Source of the DNA: Paracoccaceae bacterium
Lineage (GTDB): Bacteria > Pseudomonadota > Alphaproteobacteria > Rhodobacterales > Rhodobacteraceae
Direction of reading: 5' to 3'
DNA length: 64,000 bases
Assembly (NCBI GenBank): GCA_009773055.1
Contig: WOUW01000007.1
Location: forward strand, 1 to 64,000
The position numbers and the translations under genes are program-made. The notes below the pieces were generated by a model that searched no databases, was not told where the DNA came from, and saw nothing but the letters and a program-made list of their open reading frames with translations. Shown piece after piece: positions 16,726 to 28,559 of this stretch (position 1 is the stretch's first letter; each line of letters begins with the position of its first letter).

Positions 16726-17142
16726 TTGAAAGCACGGATCGGACAGAAACGGCAAGCCCTTTTTCGCCGCAGCGCAGAAAGATCACGCGCCCGCAGCGCA
16801 ACTCGCCCGCCGCGTTAATCACCCGTCAGCCCATTCCGGGCAGCCTTTCCCGCATCCCGAACGCCAGAAAGGCCCGCCCATGACCCAGCAGATGCTCGCC
16901 CTTTCCCTTGGCCTCGCCGGCATGATCGCCGCCGCAGACCTCGCCCACGGTGCCCCGCAATGCGACAGCCGCGACGCTGTGACCGCGCTTCTCGCCGACC
17001 GTTACGGCGAGACCCGCCGCGCCGTCGGCATTGCCGGTCAGGACGCCGTGATGGAGGTTTTCGCCGCCGACGCCACTGGGACCTGGTCGATCACCATGAC
17101 CCTGCCGGACGGTATGATGTGCCTGATGGCCTCGGGTTCGGG

Positions 17143-18786
<1,644 letters not shown>

Positions 18787-18797
18787 GCGCACGCCAC

Positions 18798-18826
18798 GGC
18801 AGGCCCCGCAAAGCCGGGGGCCTGCC
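18798..18826 (+). terminator. Hairpin after mdh, probable terminator
   Basis: GGCAGGCCCC and GGGGCCTGCC form a 10-bp G+C-rich stem with a 9-base loop, 11 bases after the mdh stop. No U-tract follows, so termination may be inefficient or Rho-assisted. Confidence 0.6.
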
Positions 18827-19097
18827 CGCGTGTCGCTCTGCCGCCACCGCGAACCAGTCAGCCCCGCGAAAGCGGGGACCCTTCTTCAGCCATACCGATC
18901 TGTGAGCATCCACGTGATGCCCGGTTTCGCCGCGATGCGAGACCTCGCGCGCGTCATCATCGACCGGACGACGTTACGGCCAAAGCGCTGGACACGTCTT
19001 TCAGGTCTCACCCTGCACTTGGCGACTTGCCCAACTCCTTGCGAAATGGGCCGCCGCGGGTCAAACCGAGGCGAAAATGCGCATTCCGGAGACCCTC
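18827..19097. other. Remaining intergenic region after mdh, with a GAAA-loop hairpin
   Basis: No gene is seen. At 18862-18877 CCCCGC-GAAA-GCGGGG forms a compact stem with a GNRA tetraloop followed by ACCCTTCTT. This looks like a second terminator or one copy of a dispersed repeat. The distal part leads into the GGAGACCCTC ribosome-binding site of the next small gene. Confidence 0.5.
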
Positions 19098-19274
19098 ATG
19101 GACTACTCGAAATCCGGCAATCCCAAAGGCACCCGCCACACCCTGCGCGGCCCCGACCACACCCAGAAGGGTGCGCCAAAGTCCGTCACCCCGCCGCGCG
19201 AAACCAAGGAACAGCTTCTCGCCCGGATGAAGGCCGCCGCCAAGGCCGCCCCCCAGAAGGACCCCAAGGCCTGA
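19098..19274 (+). CDS. Small basic hypothetical protein
   Basis: A 58-aa protein starting MDYSKSGNPKGTRHTLRG at an ATG with GGAGA eight bases upstream; the track start seven codons earlier lacks an RBS. It is lysine- and threonine-rich, without membrane segments, and ends with an alanine/lysine helix (LLARMKAAAKAAPQK). It resembles small unannotated proteins seen in related genomes, but I cannot name a family. Its stop overlaps the beginning of the downstream methyltransferase frame. Confidence 0.6.
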   Translation: MDYSKSGNPKGTRHTLRGPDHTQKGAPKSVTPPRETKEQLLARMKAAAKAAPQKDPKA

Positions 19275-19936
19275 CCCGCCCCCCTGCGCCAAGACCTGCC
19301 TCCCCCTACCTCGCCCCCGGCTTTTACGCCGACGCCATCGCCAAGGGTCGCCACCGCGACATCGTCGGCGGCCGCTGGGACGAAACGGGCCGCGCCCAGA
19401 TGCAGGTTCTCCTCGCCGCTGGCATGACCCCCGACGACCACCTTCTCGACATCGGCTGCGGTTCGCTTCGCCTCGGCCACAAGGCCGTCCCCTACCTCAA
19501 ACCCGGCCACTACTGGGGCACTGACGCCTCGCACGCCCTGATGCGCCACGGTCGCCTGACCGAACTCCCCGACCCCGAAGCGCTCCCCGAAGATCACCTG
19601 GTCGAGGACGCCGCCTTCGCCTTCCCCGGCATCCCCGACACCATCACCTTCGCCATCGCCTTCGGGGTCTTCACCCATCTCCCCCATGCCGACCTGGCCA
19701 CCGCCCTCACGAACCTCCGCCGCTTCCCCAACCTCCGCTCCGCTCTCTTCACCGTCTTTCTCTCCGACGCCGCAACTCCCACCCGCCAGCCCGACGGCGT
19801 TGTCACCCACCCCGGCCGCCCACCCTACCACCTCCCCGAAGCCCAGGTCGCCCAGACCATCAGCGCTGCGGGCTTCACCCCTGCACGCCAGACGACCCTC
19901 CTTCCCCGCGGTCAGGTCCTCTGGGCGGCCACCTGA
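19271..19936 (+). CDS. SAM-dependent methyltransferase with no canonical start codon
   Basis: The conserved domain begins at GRHRDIVGGRWDETG and continues with the SAM motif HLLDIGCGSLRLGHKAVPYLKPGHYWGTDAS and FGVFTHLPHADL, a class I methyltransferase. No ATG, GTG or TTG lies in frame between the small upstream gene and this conserved start. The first ATG (19400) would remove the VGGRWDE block. I list a CTG at 19271 that overlaps the upstream stop as CTGA, mimicking the usual ATGA coupling, which gives 221 aa. Alternatives are a frameshifted fusion with the upstream ORF or a truncated protein. Confidence 0.6.
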   Translation: MTRPPAPRPASPYLAPGFYADAIAKGRHRDIVGGRWDETGRAQMQVLLAAGMTPDDHLLDIGCGSLRLGHKAVPYLKPGHYWGTDASHALMRHGRLTELPDPEALPEDHLVEDAAFAFPGIPDTITFAIAFGVFTHLPHADLATALTNLRRFPNLRSALFTVFLSDAATPTRQPDGVVTHPGRPPYHLPEAQVAQTISAAGFTPARQTTLLPRGQVLWAAT

Positions 19937-20002
19937 GGTCTTCCCGACTTGCGCGCCTCTCCGCATGGCTCCACATTCCGCTGAGCAACGCCCGGAGGCC
20001 CC

Positions 20003-21184
20003 ATGCGCACCCTCGCCCTCGCCCTTCTTCTCGCCACCCCCGCCGCCGCCGAAACCATTTCTGAAGAAATCGCCCGCACCGGGCTCGCTCCGACCGAGGC
20101 CCGCCTCGCCACCCTCCCTTCCCCCACCAACGAAGAGCTTTTCGCCCTCGCTGGCCTCCACTTCCTCGGCGGCGTCGAGCAGGCACTGCAACTCCGCTGG
20201 CAGACCGGCGTCAAGGCCGACTGGTCCGAGCTTCCCATCCTCCGGCTCCCGATCCCGGAAAACCCGAACGCGATCCCTTTCCAGGCCGCCGACTTCACCG
20301 CGCTCATCCGCAACCTCGAAGTCGACATGGACGCCTCGCGCGCGGCCCTGACCCAGCTCGGCGAAAAGCCCTTCGCGCTGCCAATCCGCATGGCCGACCT
20401 CTGGTTCGACATCAACGCGAACGGCACCCGCGACGCCGGCGAGGCCCTTGCCGATGTCACCGGAATGGCCCTCGGCGGCGGGCGGATGTTCGGCGTCGCG
20501 GTCGAAGACCCGGTCATCACCTTCGACACCGCGGACGCTGCCTGGCTTGCCGCCTACACCCACTTCCTCTCCGGCTTTGCCTCCACCGCCCTCGCCTATG
20601 ACCCCGAACCCGCCATCCAGCGTGTCCTCGACTCGTCCAAAGCGATCTACGAGCTCTGGGGCACCACTCCCCCCAACAATGCAATGGACATGATGTTCGG
20701 CCGCCAGGTCGACCGCGCGGCAATGGTCCTGACCGCCCTTTCGAAGGCCCCAGACAAGGCGCTGGCCCAGGATGCCTACGGCCACTTTCTTTCCATGATC
20801 ACAGAGAACCGCCGCTTCTGGTCCCTCGTCGCGATGGAGACCGACAACACTGGTGAATGGGTCCCGAACGACACCCAGGTTTCCGGCATCGGCCTGAACG
20901 TCCCTCCCGGCACCGGCGCGCGCTGGCAAGCCGTCCTCGCCGATGCCGAAAGGGCGCTGAAAGGCGAGATCCTCATCCCCCACTGGCGCTTCGGGGCCGA
21001 GGCCGGGATCAACCTGAAAAAGGCTTTCGAAAACCCGCCCGCCGTCGACCTCATCACCTGGATCCAGGGCGAAGGCCTTCTCCACTACGCCGAAAAAGGC
21101 CCGCAAATGAGCACCCAATCCTGGCGCGACTTCGAGGATTTCGTCCAGGGCGACGCCATGCTCTTCGCGGTCTTCCTGAACTAG
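20003..21184 (+). CDS. Hypothetical periplasmic protein with an EF-hand-like loop
   Basis: A 393-aa protein with GGAGG before the ATG and a signal peptide (MRTLALALLLATPAAAE). The mature protein is mostly helical by pattern. Near residues 137-149 it contains WFDINANGTRDAGEAL, which fits a DxNxNGxxDxGE calcium-binding loop of the EF-hand/dockerin kind. I do not recognise the family. It lies 66 bases after the methyltransferase and is followed by a copy of the recurrent 3' motif. The role is unknown; calcium binding is a prediction from one loop only. Confidence 0.72.
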   Translation: MRTLALALLLATPAAAETISEEIARTGLAPTEARLATLPSPTNEELFALAGLHFLGGVEQALQLRWQTGVKADWSELPILRLPIPENPNAIPFQAADFTALIRNLEVDMDASRAALTQLGEKPFALPIRMADLWFDINANGTRDAGEALADVTGMALGGGRMFGVAVEDPVITFDTADAAWLAAYTHFLSGFASTALAYDPEPAIQRVLDSSKAIYELWGTTPPNNAMDMMFGRQVDRAAMVLTALSKAPDKALAQDAYGHFLSMITENRRFWSLVAMETDNTGEWVPNDTQVSGIGLNVPPGTGARWQAVLADAERALKGEILIPHWRFGAEAGINLKKAFENPPAVDLITWIQGEGLLHYAEKGPQMSTQSWRDFEDFVQGDAMLFAVFLN

Positions 21185-21194
21185 GACATTCACC

Positions 21195-21220
21195 TGTTCC
21201 CAAATATCCTCGCCGGAGTG
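21195..21220 (-). repeat. Recurrent intergenic motif, copy 2 (variant)
   Basis: The minus strand reads CTCCGGCGAGGATATTTGGG, a variant of the GGCGGGAGTATTTGGG core. It lies in the gap between two convergent genes, downstream of the minus-strand aminotransferase in that gene's orientation. Confidence 0.5.
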
Positions 21221-21359
21221 CGACAGGGTGGCGCCACTGGTTCAAGCAGCCATGCCGCGGCCCGAGTCTCTGTGCGTCCTTCACGCACAGAGGCGAGACA
21301 AGGAGTCTTCGCGCCTGCCAAGGCGCTCAATTCGATAGCCGGCCCAACCCGCGCTGCGG

Positions 21360-22685
21360 TCAGCCCAGCCCGGCGATCACCGTCTCCAGCGTCGCGACAA
21401 GCTTGTCCGCGATCTCGTCCAGTTCGGCGTCCGAAGCATTGAACGGCGGTGCCAGGATCACCGTATCCCCGGCAGCCCCGTCGACATGCCCGCCCGACGG
21501 ATAGCAGATCAACCCGCGCCGCAGACCCTCGGCCCGGATGCGGCCATTCACACCCAGCGAAGCGTCGAAGGGGGTCTTCGTCTCCAGGTCCGCAACGATC
21601 TCGACTCCGACGAAATACCCCCGCCCGCGCACGTCGCCGACCTGCGGCAGATGCGCCATCCGCGCGCGCAGGTCAGCCTGCCAGCGCGGCCCCTTGTCGC
21701 GGATGCGCGCCAGAAGCCCTTCCTCGGCCACGATCTTCTGCACCGCCACCCCGGCGGCGAGGCAAGCCGTATGCCCAGTATAGGTGTGACCCGTCAGCGG
21801 CCCGCCATGCCCTGCCGCCATCACATCCGCAATCTCCTGCGTGTAGACCGCCGCGCCCAAGGGCAGGTAGCCGCCCGACAGCGACTTCGCCACCGTGATG
21901 ATGTCCGCCGTGATCCCGTCCTCCTCCGACGCACGCCATGTCCCGGTCCGGCCCGACCCACACATCACCTCGTCGCAGATCACCAGCACCCCGTGGCGGC
22001 GACAGACCTCGGCCACTGCCTTGGCATAGCCTTCGGGTGCAGGTAGCGCCCCGCCCGCCGCTCCGACCACCGGCTCGAAGATGAACCCGGCCACGGTCTC
22101 CGGCCCCAGACAGACAATCTCCGCCTCCAGCTCCGCCGCCAGATGCGCGACCAGCCCCTCCTGGCTCACCCCTTCAGGCAGTCGGTAGGCGTTGGCCGCA
22201 CTGACCCGACCGACCGACGGCAAAGCCCCGGCAAAGGCCCGCTGCCGGTCCTCGAACCCCGACAGCGCCGTCGCCATCAGCGTGTTGCCGTGCCATGACC
22301 GCTTCCGCGCAATGAATTTCACCCTGCCAGGGTCGCCCTTGTCAAAGTGATACTGCAGCGCGATCTTCACCGCGCTTTCCACCGCCTCGGACCCGCTCGT
22401 CGTGTAGACCATGTCCGCAAGCCCGGTGGCCTTGCAGATGATCTCGCTCATCTCCTCCAAGGGGTCCGTGGTGAAAAGATAGCGGTAGCCGTAGGCCACT
22501 TTCTCCATCTGCTTCGCCACCGCTTCGTTCACCCGAAGGTCGCCATGCCCGATGGAGAACACCGCTGGCCCGCCCGAGCCGTCGATGTATTGCCGCCCGT
22601 CCACATCCCAAAGATAGACCCCCTGCCCGTGGCTGATCTTCGGCAGAGTGTGTTGCGTGATGTCGTTGGCGCTTGGGCGCGGCAT
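21360..22685 (-). CDS. Class III PLP-dependent aminotransferase
   Basis: A 441-aa protein from the ATG at 22685 behind GGAGG; the 29 upstream track residues overlap the regulatory region. It has class III features: YLWDVDGRQYIDGSGGPAV, YTTSGSEAVESAVKIA, KRSWHGNTLMATALSG, LVICDEVMCGSGRTG and the PLP-lysine AKSLSGGYLPLGA. The family covers omega-amino acid, beta-alanine and taurine:pyruvate transaminases, so the substrate is open. It is divergent from sucC, sharing a 270-bp intergenic region that contains three TGTGATCACA palindromes, so the TCA regulator may also act on it. Confidence 0.85.
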   Translation of the reverse strand: MPRPSANDITQHTLPKISHGQGVYLWDVDGRQYIDGSGGPAVFSIGHGDLRVNEAVAKQMEKVAYGYRYLFTTDPLEEMSEIICKATGLADMVYTTSGSEAVESAVKIALQYHFDKGDPGRVKFIARKRSWHGNTLMATALSGFEDRQRAFAGALPSVGRVSAANAYRLPEGVSQEGLVAHLAAELEAEIVCLGPETVAGFIFEPVVGAAGGALPAPEGYAKAVAEVCRRHGVLVICDEVMCGSGRTGTWRASEEDGITADIITVAKSLSGGYLPLGAAVYTQEIADVMAAGHGGPLTGHTYTGHTACLAAGVAVQKIVAEEGLLARIRDKGPRWQADLRARMAHLPQVGDVRGRGYFVGVEIVADLETKTPFDASLGVNGRIRAEGLRRGLICYPSGGHVDGAAGDTVILAPPFNASDAELDEIADKLVATLETVIAGLG

Positions 22686-22790
22686 GGCGGCCTCCTTGAT
22701 GTTCCGCGCAGCCTTCGCAATCCCCCCGTTCCTTGTCAATCTGGCCACCGACAGGATGATTCGAACCCGCAACTGGCGTTACCGCCACCA

Positions 22791-22842
22791 TGTGATCACG
22801 CTTTTCCAAAGTGTGATCACACTTTTCCATCCTGTGATCACA
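22791..22842. promoter_or_regulatory. Three TGTGATCAC palindromes at 21-bp spacing upstream of sucC
   Basis: TGTGATCACG (22791-22800), TGTGATCACA (22812-22821) and TGTGATCACA (22833-22842) are spaced exactly 21 bp start to start. The 11-bp spacers begin CTTTTCCA after sites 1 and 2. The array lies 114-165 bp before the sucC ATG and 106-157 bp before the divergent aminotransferase ATG. It is the same unit and period as upstream of sdhC. The helical phasing suggests cooperative binding of one dimeric regulator per site. Confidence 0.75.
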
Positions 22843-22955
22843 TAGTGCATTTTCCCGGCATTTTGCCTGCATTACAGGCATTTGCCGTTTGGAACACCCG
22901 CCAACCCATGCCAGAACGCCCCTGACCAATTCCCGGCCGACATCGAGGGGCGCCC

Positions 22956-24149
22956 ATGAACATCCACGAATACCAGGCGAAAGAGCTTCTGCGCAGCTAC
23001 GGCATCCCGGTCTCGGACGGCCGCGTCGTCCTGAAGGCCGAAGATGCAAAGACCGCCGCCGGAGAGATCGACGGCCCGCTCTGGGTGGTCAAATCCCAGA
23101 TCCACGCCGGGGGCCGCGGCAAGGGCCATTTCAAGGAACCCGAGGCCGGTGAAAAGGGCGGCGTCCGCCTTGCCCGCTCGGTCGGGGAAGCCGCCGAATT
23201 CGCCCGACAGATGCTGGGCCGCACCCTTGTCACCGTGCAGACGGGTGCTGCAGGCAAGCAGGTGAACCGCATCTACATCGAAGACGGCTCCGACATCGAC
23301 CGTGAGTTCTACCTCGCCCTCCTGATCGACCGCCAGACCAGCCGGATCTCGATCGTCGCCTCGACCGAAGGCGGCATGTCGATCGAGGACGTCGCCCACG
23401 ACACGCCGGAACTGATCCACACCTTCACCGTCGACCCTGCGACCGGCCTGCAAGACTTCCACGGCCGCCGTGTGGCCTTTGCCCTCGGCCTGACCGGCAC
23501 GCAGGTCAAATCCTGCGTCCATATCGTCAAGACGCTCTACCGGCTGTTCGTCGACAAGGACATGGACATGCTGGAGATCAACCCGTTCTGCGTGTTGAAG
23601 GACGGCACGCTCCGCCTCCTCGACGCGAAAATGGCCTTCGACGGCAACGCGATCTACCGCCACCCCGACATCGCCGCCCTGCGCGACGAGACCGAGGAGG
23701 ATCCGAAGGAACTCGCCGCGTCGAAATTCGACCTTAACTACATCGCGCTGGATGGCGAGATCGGCTGCATGGTCAACGGCGCGGGGCTCGCGATGGCCAC
23801 GATGGACATCATCAAGCTTTACGGGGCCGAGCCCGCCAACTTTCTCGACGTCGGCGGCGGGGCCACCAAGGAAAAGGTGACCGAGGCGTTCAAGATCATC
23901 ACCTCGGACCCGCAGGTGAAGGGCATCCTCGTCAACATCTTCGGCGGCATCATGCGCTGCGACATCATCGCCGAGGGCGTGATCGCCGCGGTGAAGGAAG
24001 TCGGCCTCAAGGTCCCGCTGGTCGTCCGTCTGGAAGGCACCAACGTCGAACTTGGCAAGGACATCATCCGCAAGTCCGGCCTGAACGTCATCGCCGCCGA
24101 CGACCTGAAGGACGGGGCCGAGAAGATCGTGAAGGCGGTCAAGGGGTGA
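22956..24149 (+). CDS. sucC: Succinyl-CoA synthetase beta subunit
   Basis: A 397-aa ATP-grasp protein: [38 protein letters not shown] in the nucleotide-binding part, [21 protein letters not shown] and [13 protein letters not shown] in the CoA/subunit-interface domain. It makes ATP or GTP from succinyl-CoA together with SucD. It is first of the sucC-x-sucD-sucA-sucB operon, behind the triple palindrome. Its TGA overlaps the GTG start of the next gene. Confidence 0.97.
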   Translation: MNIHEYQAKELLRSYGIPVSDGRVVLKAEDAKTAAGEIDGPLWVVKSQIHAGGRGKGHFKEPEAGEKGGVRLARSVGEAAEFARQMLGRTLVTVQTGAAGKQVNRIYIEDGSDIDREFYLALLIDRQTSRISIVASTEGGMSIEDVAHDTPELIHTFTVDPATGLQDFHGRRVAFALGLTGTQVKSCVHIVKTLYRLFVDKDMDMLEINPFCVLKDGTLRLLDAKMAFDGNAIYRHPDIAALRDETEEDPKELAASKFDLNYIALDGEIGCMVNGAGLAMATMDIIKLYGAEPANFLDVGGGATKEKVTEAFKIITSDPQVKGILVNIFGGIMRCDIIAEGVIAAVKEVGLKVPLVVRLEGTNVELGKDIIRKSGLNVIAADDLKDGAEKIVKAVKG

Positions 24150-24628
24150 TCCGAACGCTCTTCCTCCTCGGGCTTGTCGCCCCGCTTCCGGCTCTTGCAC
24201 AGGACGCCGACCCGTCGAACCAGTTGATCGAGGGCTTCGTCGCCTGCGCGATGGGTGAAGGTCTGCCCGACAAGACCGTGACCACACTTGGGCTTTACGG
24301 CTGGACGCATGAGGAGGACGCCGAAATGGGCGTGGCCAACTTTCAGCCCGGCGTCGGCACCGAGACCTTCGCCTACATGTCCCTGACCCCTGGCTACTGC
24401 CATGTCGAAAGCACGAGTCTCGGCACCGCCCGCGCGCTTGAGCTTCTCGGCTATCTGTCCTTTTCCGGCCAGGTCTCACTCGACTCTGCTGAGACCGACG
24501 AGAATGGCTGCACCACTGCGACGCTTTCGAATGGCGTCGTTGCCGTGATCACGTCGGGCGGCAACGATCCCGTCTGCACTTCGGACCAGAATTCCGGCGT
24601 GCGCTTCTACTTCGGAGATGGTCAATGA
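24146..24628 (+). CDS. Hypothetical exported protein between sucC and sucD
   Basis: A 160-aa protein from a GTG that overlaps the sucC stop (GTGA), so translation is coupled. The N-terminus [19 protein letters not shown] is a Sec signal cleaved after ALA. The mature part has four cysteines ([27 protein letters not shown]), compatible with two disulfides in the periplasm. The family is unrecognised. An exported protein inside a cytoplasmic TCA operon is odd; sdhCDAB shows the same pattern with its lipoproteins. Confidence 0.75.
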   Translation: MIRTLFLLGLVAPLPALAQDADPSNQLIEGFVACAMGEGLPDKTVTTLGLYGWTHEEDAEMGVANFQPGVGTETFAYMSLTPGYCHVESTSLGTARALELLGYLSFSGQVSLDSAETDENGCTTATLSNGVVAVITSGGNDPVCTSDQNSGVRFYFGDGQ

Positions 24629-24695
24629 CCCGCTTCGACCCGAATTCCCTCGCGCGGCATCCTGCCGACCAGACCTGTCACTAAAGGAGGCCCCG

Positions 24696-25613
24696 ATGGC
24701 CGTTCTCGTCACCAAAGCCACCAAAGTCATCTGCCAGGGCTTCACCGGCAGCCAGGGCACCTTCCATTCCGAACAGGCCATCGCCTACGGGACGAAAATG
24801 GTCGGCGGCGTGACCCCCGGCAAAGGCGGGACCGAGCACCTGGGTCTCCCGGTATTCGACTCCGTTCATGACGCCGTCGCAAAGACCGGCGCCGACGCGA
24901 CCGCGATCTATGTCCCCCCGCCCTTCGCCGCCGACTCGATCCTGGAAGCCATCGACGCCGAGATCCCGCTGATCGTCTGCATCACCGAAGGCATCCCGGT
25001 CCTCGACATGATGAAAGTGAAGCGCGCCCTCATCAACTCGAAGTCGCGCCTCATCGGCCCGAACTGCCCCGGCGTCCTGACCCCCGGCGAATGCAAGATC
25101 GGCATCATGCCGGGCTCGATCTTCTCCAAGGGCTCGGTCGGGGTTGTGTCGCGCTCGGGCACACTTACCTATGAGGCTGTGAAACAGACCACTGACGTAG
25201 GCCTCGGCCAGACCACCGCCGTCGGCATCGGCGGCGACCCGATCAAGGGCACCGAACACATCGACGTGCTCGAGATGTTCCTCGCCGACCCCGACACCCA
25301 TTCGATCATCATGATCGGCGAGATCGGCGGGGCCGCCGAAGAAGAAGCCGCCCAGTTCCTTGCCGATGAAAAGAAGAAGGGCCGCTGGAAGCCCACCGCC
25401 GGCTTCATCGCTGGCCGCACCGCCCCCCCCGGCCGCCGCATGGGCCATGCCGGGGCCATCGTGGCGGGCGGAAAGGGCGATGCGCAGTCGAAGATCGAGG
25501 CCATGCTGCGCGCGGGGATCGTCGTCCCGGCGGGGGACGCCCCGCCCCACAAGGAAACCCGTCATGACCGACCAATCCCCAACCGCCGCCTTCGCCGCCT
25601 CGTCCTTTCTTGA
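24696..25613 (+). CDS. sucD: Succinyl-CoA synthetase alpha subunit, with unusual C-terminus
   Basis: Starts at the ATG at 24696 behind AAAGGAGG, 305 aa. The CoA-binding N-terminal domain ([17 protein letters not shown]), [13 protein letters not shown] and the phosphohistidine segment [16 protein letters not shown] are intact. After AGIVV, where family members continue with a short helix and end near residue 290, this ORF runs on as a proline/arginine-rich tail ([20 protein letters not shown]) and overlaps sucA by 50 bases. No other frame restores the expected ending. The 3' end seems to have been lost or replaced; the catalytic core should be unaffected. Confidence 0.93.
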   Translation: MAVLVTKATKVICQGFTGSQGTFHSEQAIAYGTKMVGGVTPGKGGTEHLGLPVFDSVHDAVAKTGADATAIYVPPPFAADSILEAIDAEIPLIVCITEGIPVLDMMKVKRALINSKSRLIGPNCPGVLTPGECKIGIMPGSIFSKGSVGVVSRSGTLTYEAVKQTTDVGLGQTTAVGIGGDPIKGTEHIDVLEMFLADPDTHSIIMIGEIGGAAEEEAAQFLADEKKKGRWKPTAGFIAGRTAPPGRRMGHAGAIVAGGKGDAQSKIEAMLRAGIVVPAGDAPPHKETRHDRPIPNRRLRRLVLS

Positions 25614-28533
25614 CGGGGCCAACGCCGACTATGTCGACCAACTGGCCGCGCGCCATGCGCAGGACCCGAACTCGGTCGACCCGCAGTGGGCCGAGTTCTT
25701 TCGCGCCCTCGGCGACACTGAGCTTGACGCCAAGCGCGCCGCGCAAGGGCCATCCTGGGCCCGCGCCGACTGGCCGCCGCAGCCGGTTGACGACCTCACA
25801 GCCGCGCTGACTGGCGAATGGGCCGCCCCGCCCCCGGCCAAGGAAGCGAAAGCCGCCGGTGCCAAGATCGTCGCCAAGGCCGCTGAACAGGGCGTGCAAC
25901 TGACCGAGGAGCAGATCCAGCGCGCCGTCCTCGACAGCATCCGCGCGCTGATGATCATCCGCGCCTACCGGATCCGCGGTCACCTTGCGGCCGACCTCGA
26001 TCCGCTGGGGATGGCCGAAAAAGGCTCGCATCCCGAGCTTGACCCCGCGTCCTACGGCTTTACCGAAGCCGACATGGACCGGCCGATCTTCATCGACAAC
26101 GTCCTTGGCCTGACCCACGCCTCGATGCGCCAGATCATCGACATCGTGAAACGCACCTACTGCGGCACCTTCGCCCTGCAATACATGCACATCTCCGACC
26201 CCGAACAGGCCGCCTGGCTGAAGGAACGGATCGAAGGCTACGGCAAGGAAATCCAGTTCACCCGCGAAGGCCGCAAGGCGATCCTGAACAAGCTGGTCGA
26301 GGCCGAGGGCTACGAGAAATTCCTTCACGTCAAGTATATGGGCACCAAGCGCTTCGGTCTTGATGGTGGCGAAAGCCTGATCCCGGCGATGGAGGCGATC
26401 ATCAAGCGCGGCGGCGCCTTGGGGGTCAAGGACGTGATCGTCGGCATGCCGCACCGGGGTCGCCTTTCGGTGCTGGCCAACGTGATGCAGAAGCCCTACC
26501 GGGCAATCTTCCACGAATTCCAGGGCGGCTCCTACAAGCCCGAGGATGTCGATGGTTCGGGTGACGTGAAGTATCACCTTGGCGCGTCCTCGGACCGCGA
26601 GTTCGACGGCAACAAGGTCCACCTGTCCCTGACCGCGAACCCCAGCCACCTCGAAGCGGTGAACCCGGTTGTCCTCGGCAAGGTCCGCGCCAAGCAGGAC
26701 CAGTTGAACGACACCGCCGAACGCATCGCCAGCCTGCCGATCCTTCTGCACGGCGACGCGGCCTTTGCCGGCCAGGGCGTCGTGGCCGAATGCCTGCAGC
26801 TTTCGGGCATCAAGGGCCACCGCACCGGCGGCTGCATCCACATCATCGTCAACAACCAGATCGGCTTCACCACCGCGCCCGCCTTCAGCCGGACCTCGCC
26901 CTATCCCACGGATATCGCGCTGATCGTTGAAGCCCCGATCTTCCACGTCAACGGCGACGACCCCGAGGCCGTGGTCCACGCCGCCAAGGTCGCGACCGAG
27001 TTTCGCCAGAAGTTCCACAAGGACGTGGTCATCGACATCTTCTGCTACCGCCGCTTTGGTCACAACGAAGGCGACGAGCCGATGTTCACCAACCCTGCAA
27101 TGTATACCCGCATCAAGCGGCAGAAGACCACGCTTCAGCTGTATACCGACCGCCTCGTCGCAGACGGCCTGATCCCCGAAGGCGAGATCGAGGATATGAA
27201 AGCCGCGTTTCAGGCCCGACTGAACGAAGAATTCGAGGCTGGCAAATCCTTCCTGCCGAACAAGGCCGACTGGCTGGACGGTCGCTGGAAGAACATGGCT
27301 ACAAAGGACCTGAACAACTACCAGCGCGGCGAAACCTGGATCAAGGCCGAGACGCTGGCCGAAGTCGGCGCCGCCCTGACCCGCGTGCCCGAAGGGTTCG
27401 ATTTGCACAAGACCGTGGCCCGCCAGCTGGATGCCAAGCGGGAAATGTTTGCAAAAGGTCAAGGCTTCGACTGGGCCACTGCCGAAGCGCTCGCCTTTGG
27501 TTCGCTGCAGACCGAAGGCTTCGCTGTCCGTCTGTCAGGCCAGGACTGCACCCGCGGCACCTTCTCTCAGCGGCATTCCGGCTGGATCGACCAGACGACC
27601 GAGGAACGCCACTACCCCCTCAACCACATCCGCCCCGGTCAGGCGCGGTATGAGGTCATCGACTCGATGCTGTCCGAATATGCCGTCCTCGGGTTCGAAT
27701 ATGGCTATTCGCTGGCCGAACCGAATGCGCTGACGATCTGGGAAGCCCAGTTCGGCGACTTCGCCAACGGCGCGCAGATCATGATCGACCAGTTCATCAA
27801 CTCGGGCGAATCCAAGTGGCTGCGGATGTCGGGCCTGGTGATGCTCCTGCCGCACGGCTACGAAGGCCAGGGCCCGGAACACTCCTCCGCCCGCCTGGAA
27901 CGCTTTCTGCAACTCAGTGCGGAAGACAACTGGATCGTCGCCAACTGCACGACACCGGCGAACTACTTCCACATCCTGCGCCGCCAGCTGCACCGGACCT
28001 ACCGCAAGCCCTTGATCCTGATGACGCCGAAATCTCTCCTCCGTCACCCGATGGCCATCAGCCGGGCCGAGGATTTCACCGACGGTTCCACCTTCCACCG
28101 CGTCCTCTGGGATGACGCGCAGAAGGGCAATTCGACGGCAAAGCTGAAAGCCGACGACAAGATCAAACGCGTCGTCCTCTGCTCGGGCAAGGTCTACTAC
28201 GACCTTCTGGCCGAACGCGACGCGCAGGGGCTGGACGACGTCTACCTCCTCCGCGTCGAACAGCTTTACCCGGTCCCGACGATCTCCCTGACGCAGGAAC
28301 TTGGCCGCTTCCCGAAGGCCGACTTCGTCTGGTGTCAGGAAGAACCGAAGAACCAGGGCGCGTGGAGCTTCATCGAGCCCGAGATCGAGACGATCCTGAC
28401 CAAGATCCGCGGCAAATCCACCCGGATGTCCTATGCCGGCCGCAAGGCCAGCGCGTCGCCCGCCACGGGCCTCGCCTCCCGCCACAAATACGAACAGCAA
28501 CAACTTGTCGCCCAGGCCCTTGGCCTGAACTGA
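25564..28533 (+). CDS. sucA: 2-oxoglutarate dehydrogenase E1 component
   Basis: A 989-aa protein from the ATG at 25564 ([24 protein letters not shown]) with AAGGA upstream; the first 68 track residues belong to sucD in another frame. It shows the E1o N-terminal E2-binding segment, the thiamine-diphosphate domain ([46 protein letters not shown]) and the C-terminal transketolase half ([16 protein letters not shown]). It decarboxylates 2-oxoglutarate and succinylates the lipoyl group of SucB. The start lies inside the sucD ORF. Confidence 0.97.
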   Translation: MTDQSPTAAFAASSFLDGANADYVDQLAARHAQDPNSVDPQWAEFFRALGDTELDAKRAAQGPSWARADWPPQPVDDLTAALTGEWAAPPPAKEAKAAGAKIVAKAAEQGVQLTEEQIQRAVLDSIRALMIIRAYRIRGHLAADLDPLGMAEKGSHPELDPASYGFTEADMDRPIFIDNVLGLTHASMRQIIDIVKRTYCGTFALQYMHISDPEQAAWLKERIEGYGKEIQFTREGRKAILNKLVEAEGYEKFLHVKYMGTKRFGLDGGESLIPAMEAIIKRGGALGVKDVIVGMPHRGRLSVLANVMQKPYRAIFHEFQGGSYKPEDVDGSGDVKYHLGASSDREFDGNKVHLSLTANPSHLEAVNPVVLGKVRAKQDQLNDTAERIASLPILLHGDAAFAGQGVVAECLQLSGIKGHRTGGCIHIIVNNQIGFTTAPAFSRTSPYPTDIALIVEAPIFHVNGDDPEAVVHAAKVATEFRQKFHKDVVIDIFCYRRFGHNEGDEPMFTNPAMYTRIKRQKTTLQLYTDRLVADGLIPEGEIEDMKAAFQARLNEEFEAGKSFLPNKADWLDGRWKNMATKDLNNYQRGETWIKAETLAEVGAALTRVPEGFDLHKTVARQLDAKREMFAKGQGFDWATAEALAFGSLQTEGFAVRLSGQDCTRGTFSQRHSGWIDQTTEERHYPLNHIRPGQARYEVIDSMLSEYAVLGFEYGYSLAEPNALTIWEAQFGDFANGAQIMIDQFINSGESKWLRMSGLVMLLPHGYEGQGPEHSSARLERFLQLSAEDNWIVANCTTPANYFHILRRQLHRTYRKPLILMTPKSLLRHPMAISRAEDFTDGSTFHRVLWDDAQKGNSTAKLKADDKIKRVVLCSGKVYYDLLAERDAQGLDDVYLLRVEQLYPVPTISLTQELGRFPKADFVWCQEEPKNQGAWSFIEPEIETILTKIRGKSTRMSYAGRKASASPATGLASRHKYEQQQLVAQALGLN

Positions 28534-28559
28534 CCCTCGGAAAGACCGGAGACTTTGAA

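Noticed and set aside
19103-21193. 696-aa minus-strand ORF
   Set aside because: Glycine/glutamate-rich antisense of the methyltransferase and the exported protein; no motifs and no RBS.
22872-24479. 535-aa minus-strand ORF antisense to sucC
   Set aside because: Shadow of sucC and the exported-protein gene; no conserved pattern.
25405-27462. 685-aa minus-strand ORF antisense to sucD/sucA
   Set aside because: It is a composition-driven shadow in very G+C-rich DNA. The plus-strand frames are unmistakable sucD and sucA, and the antisense product has no recognisable motif.
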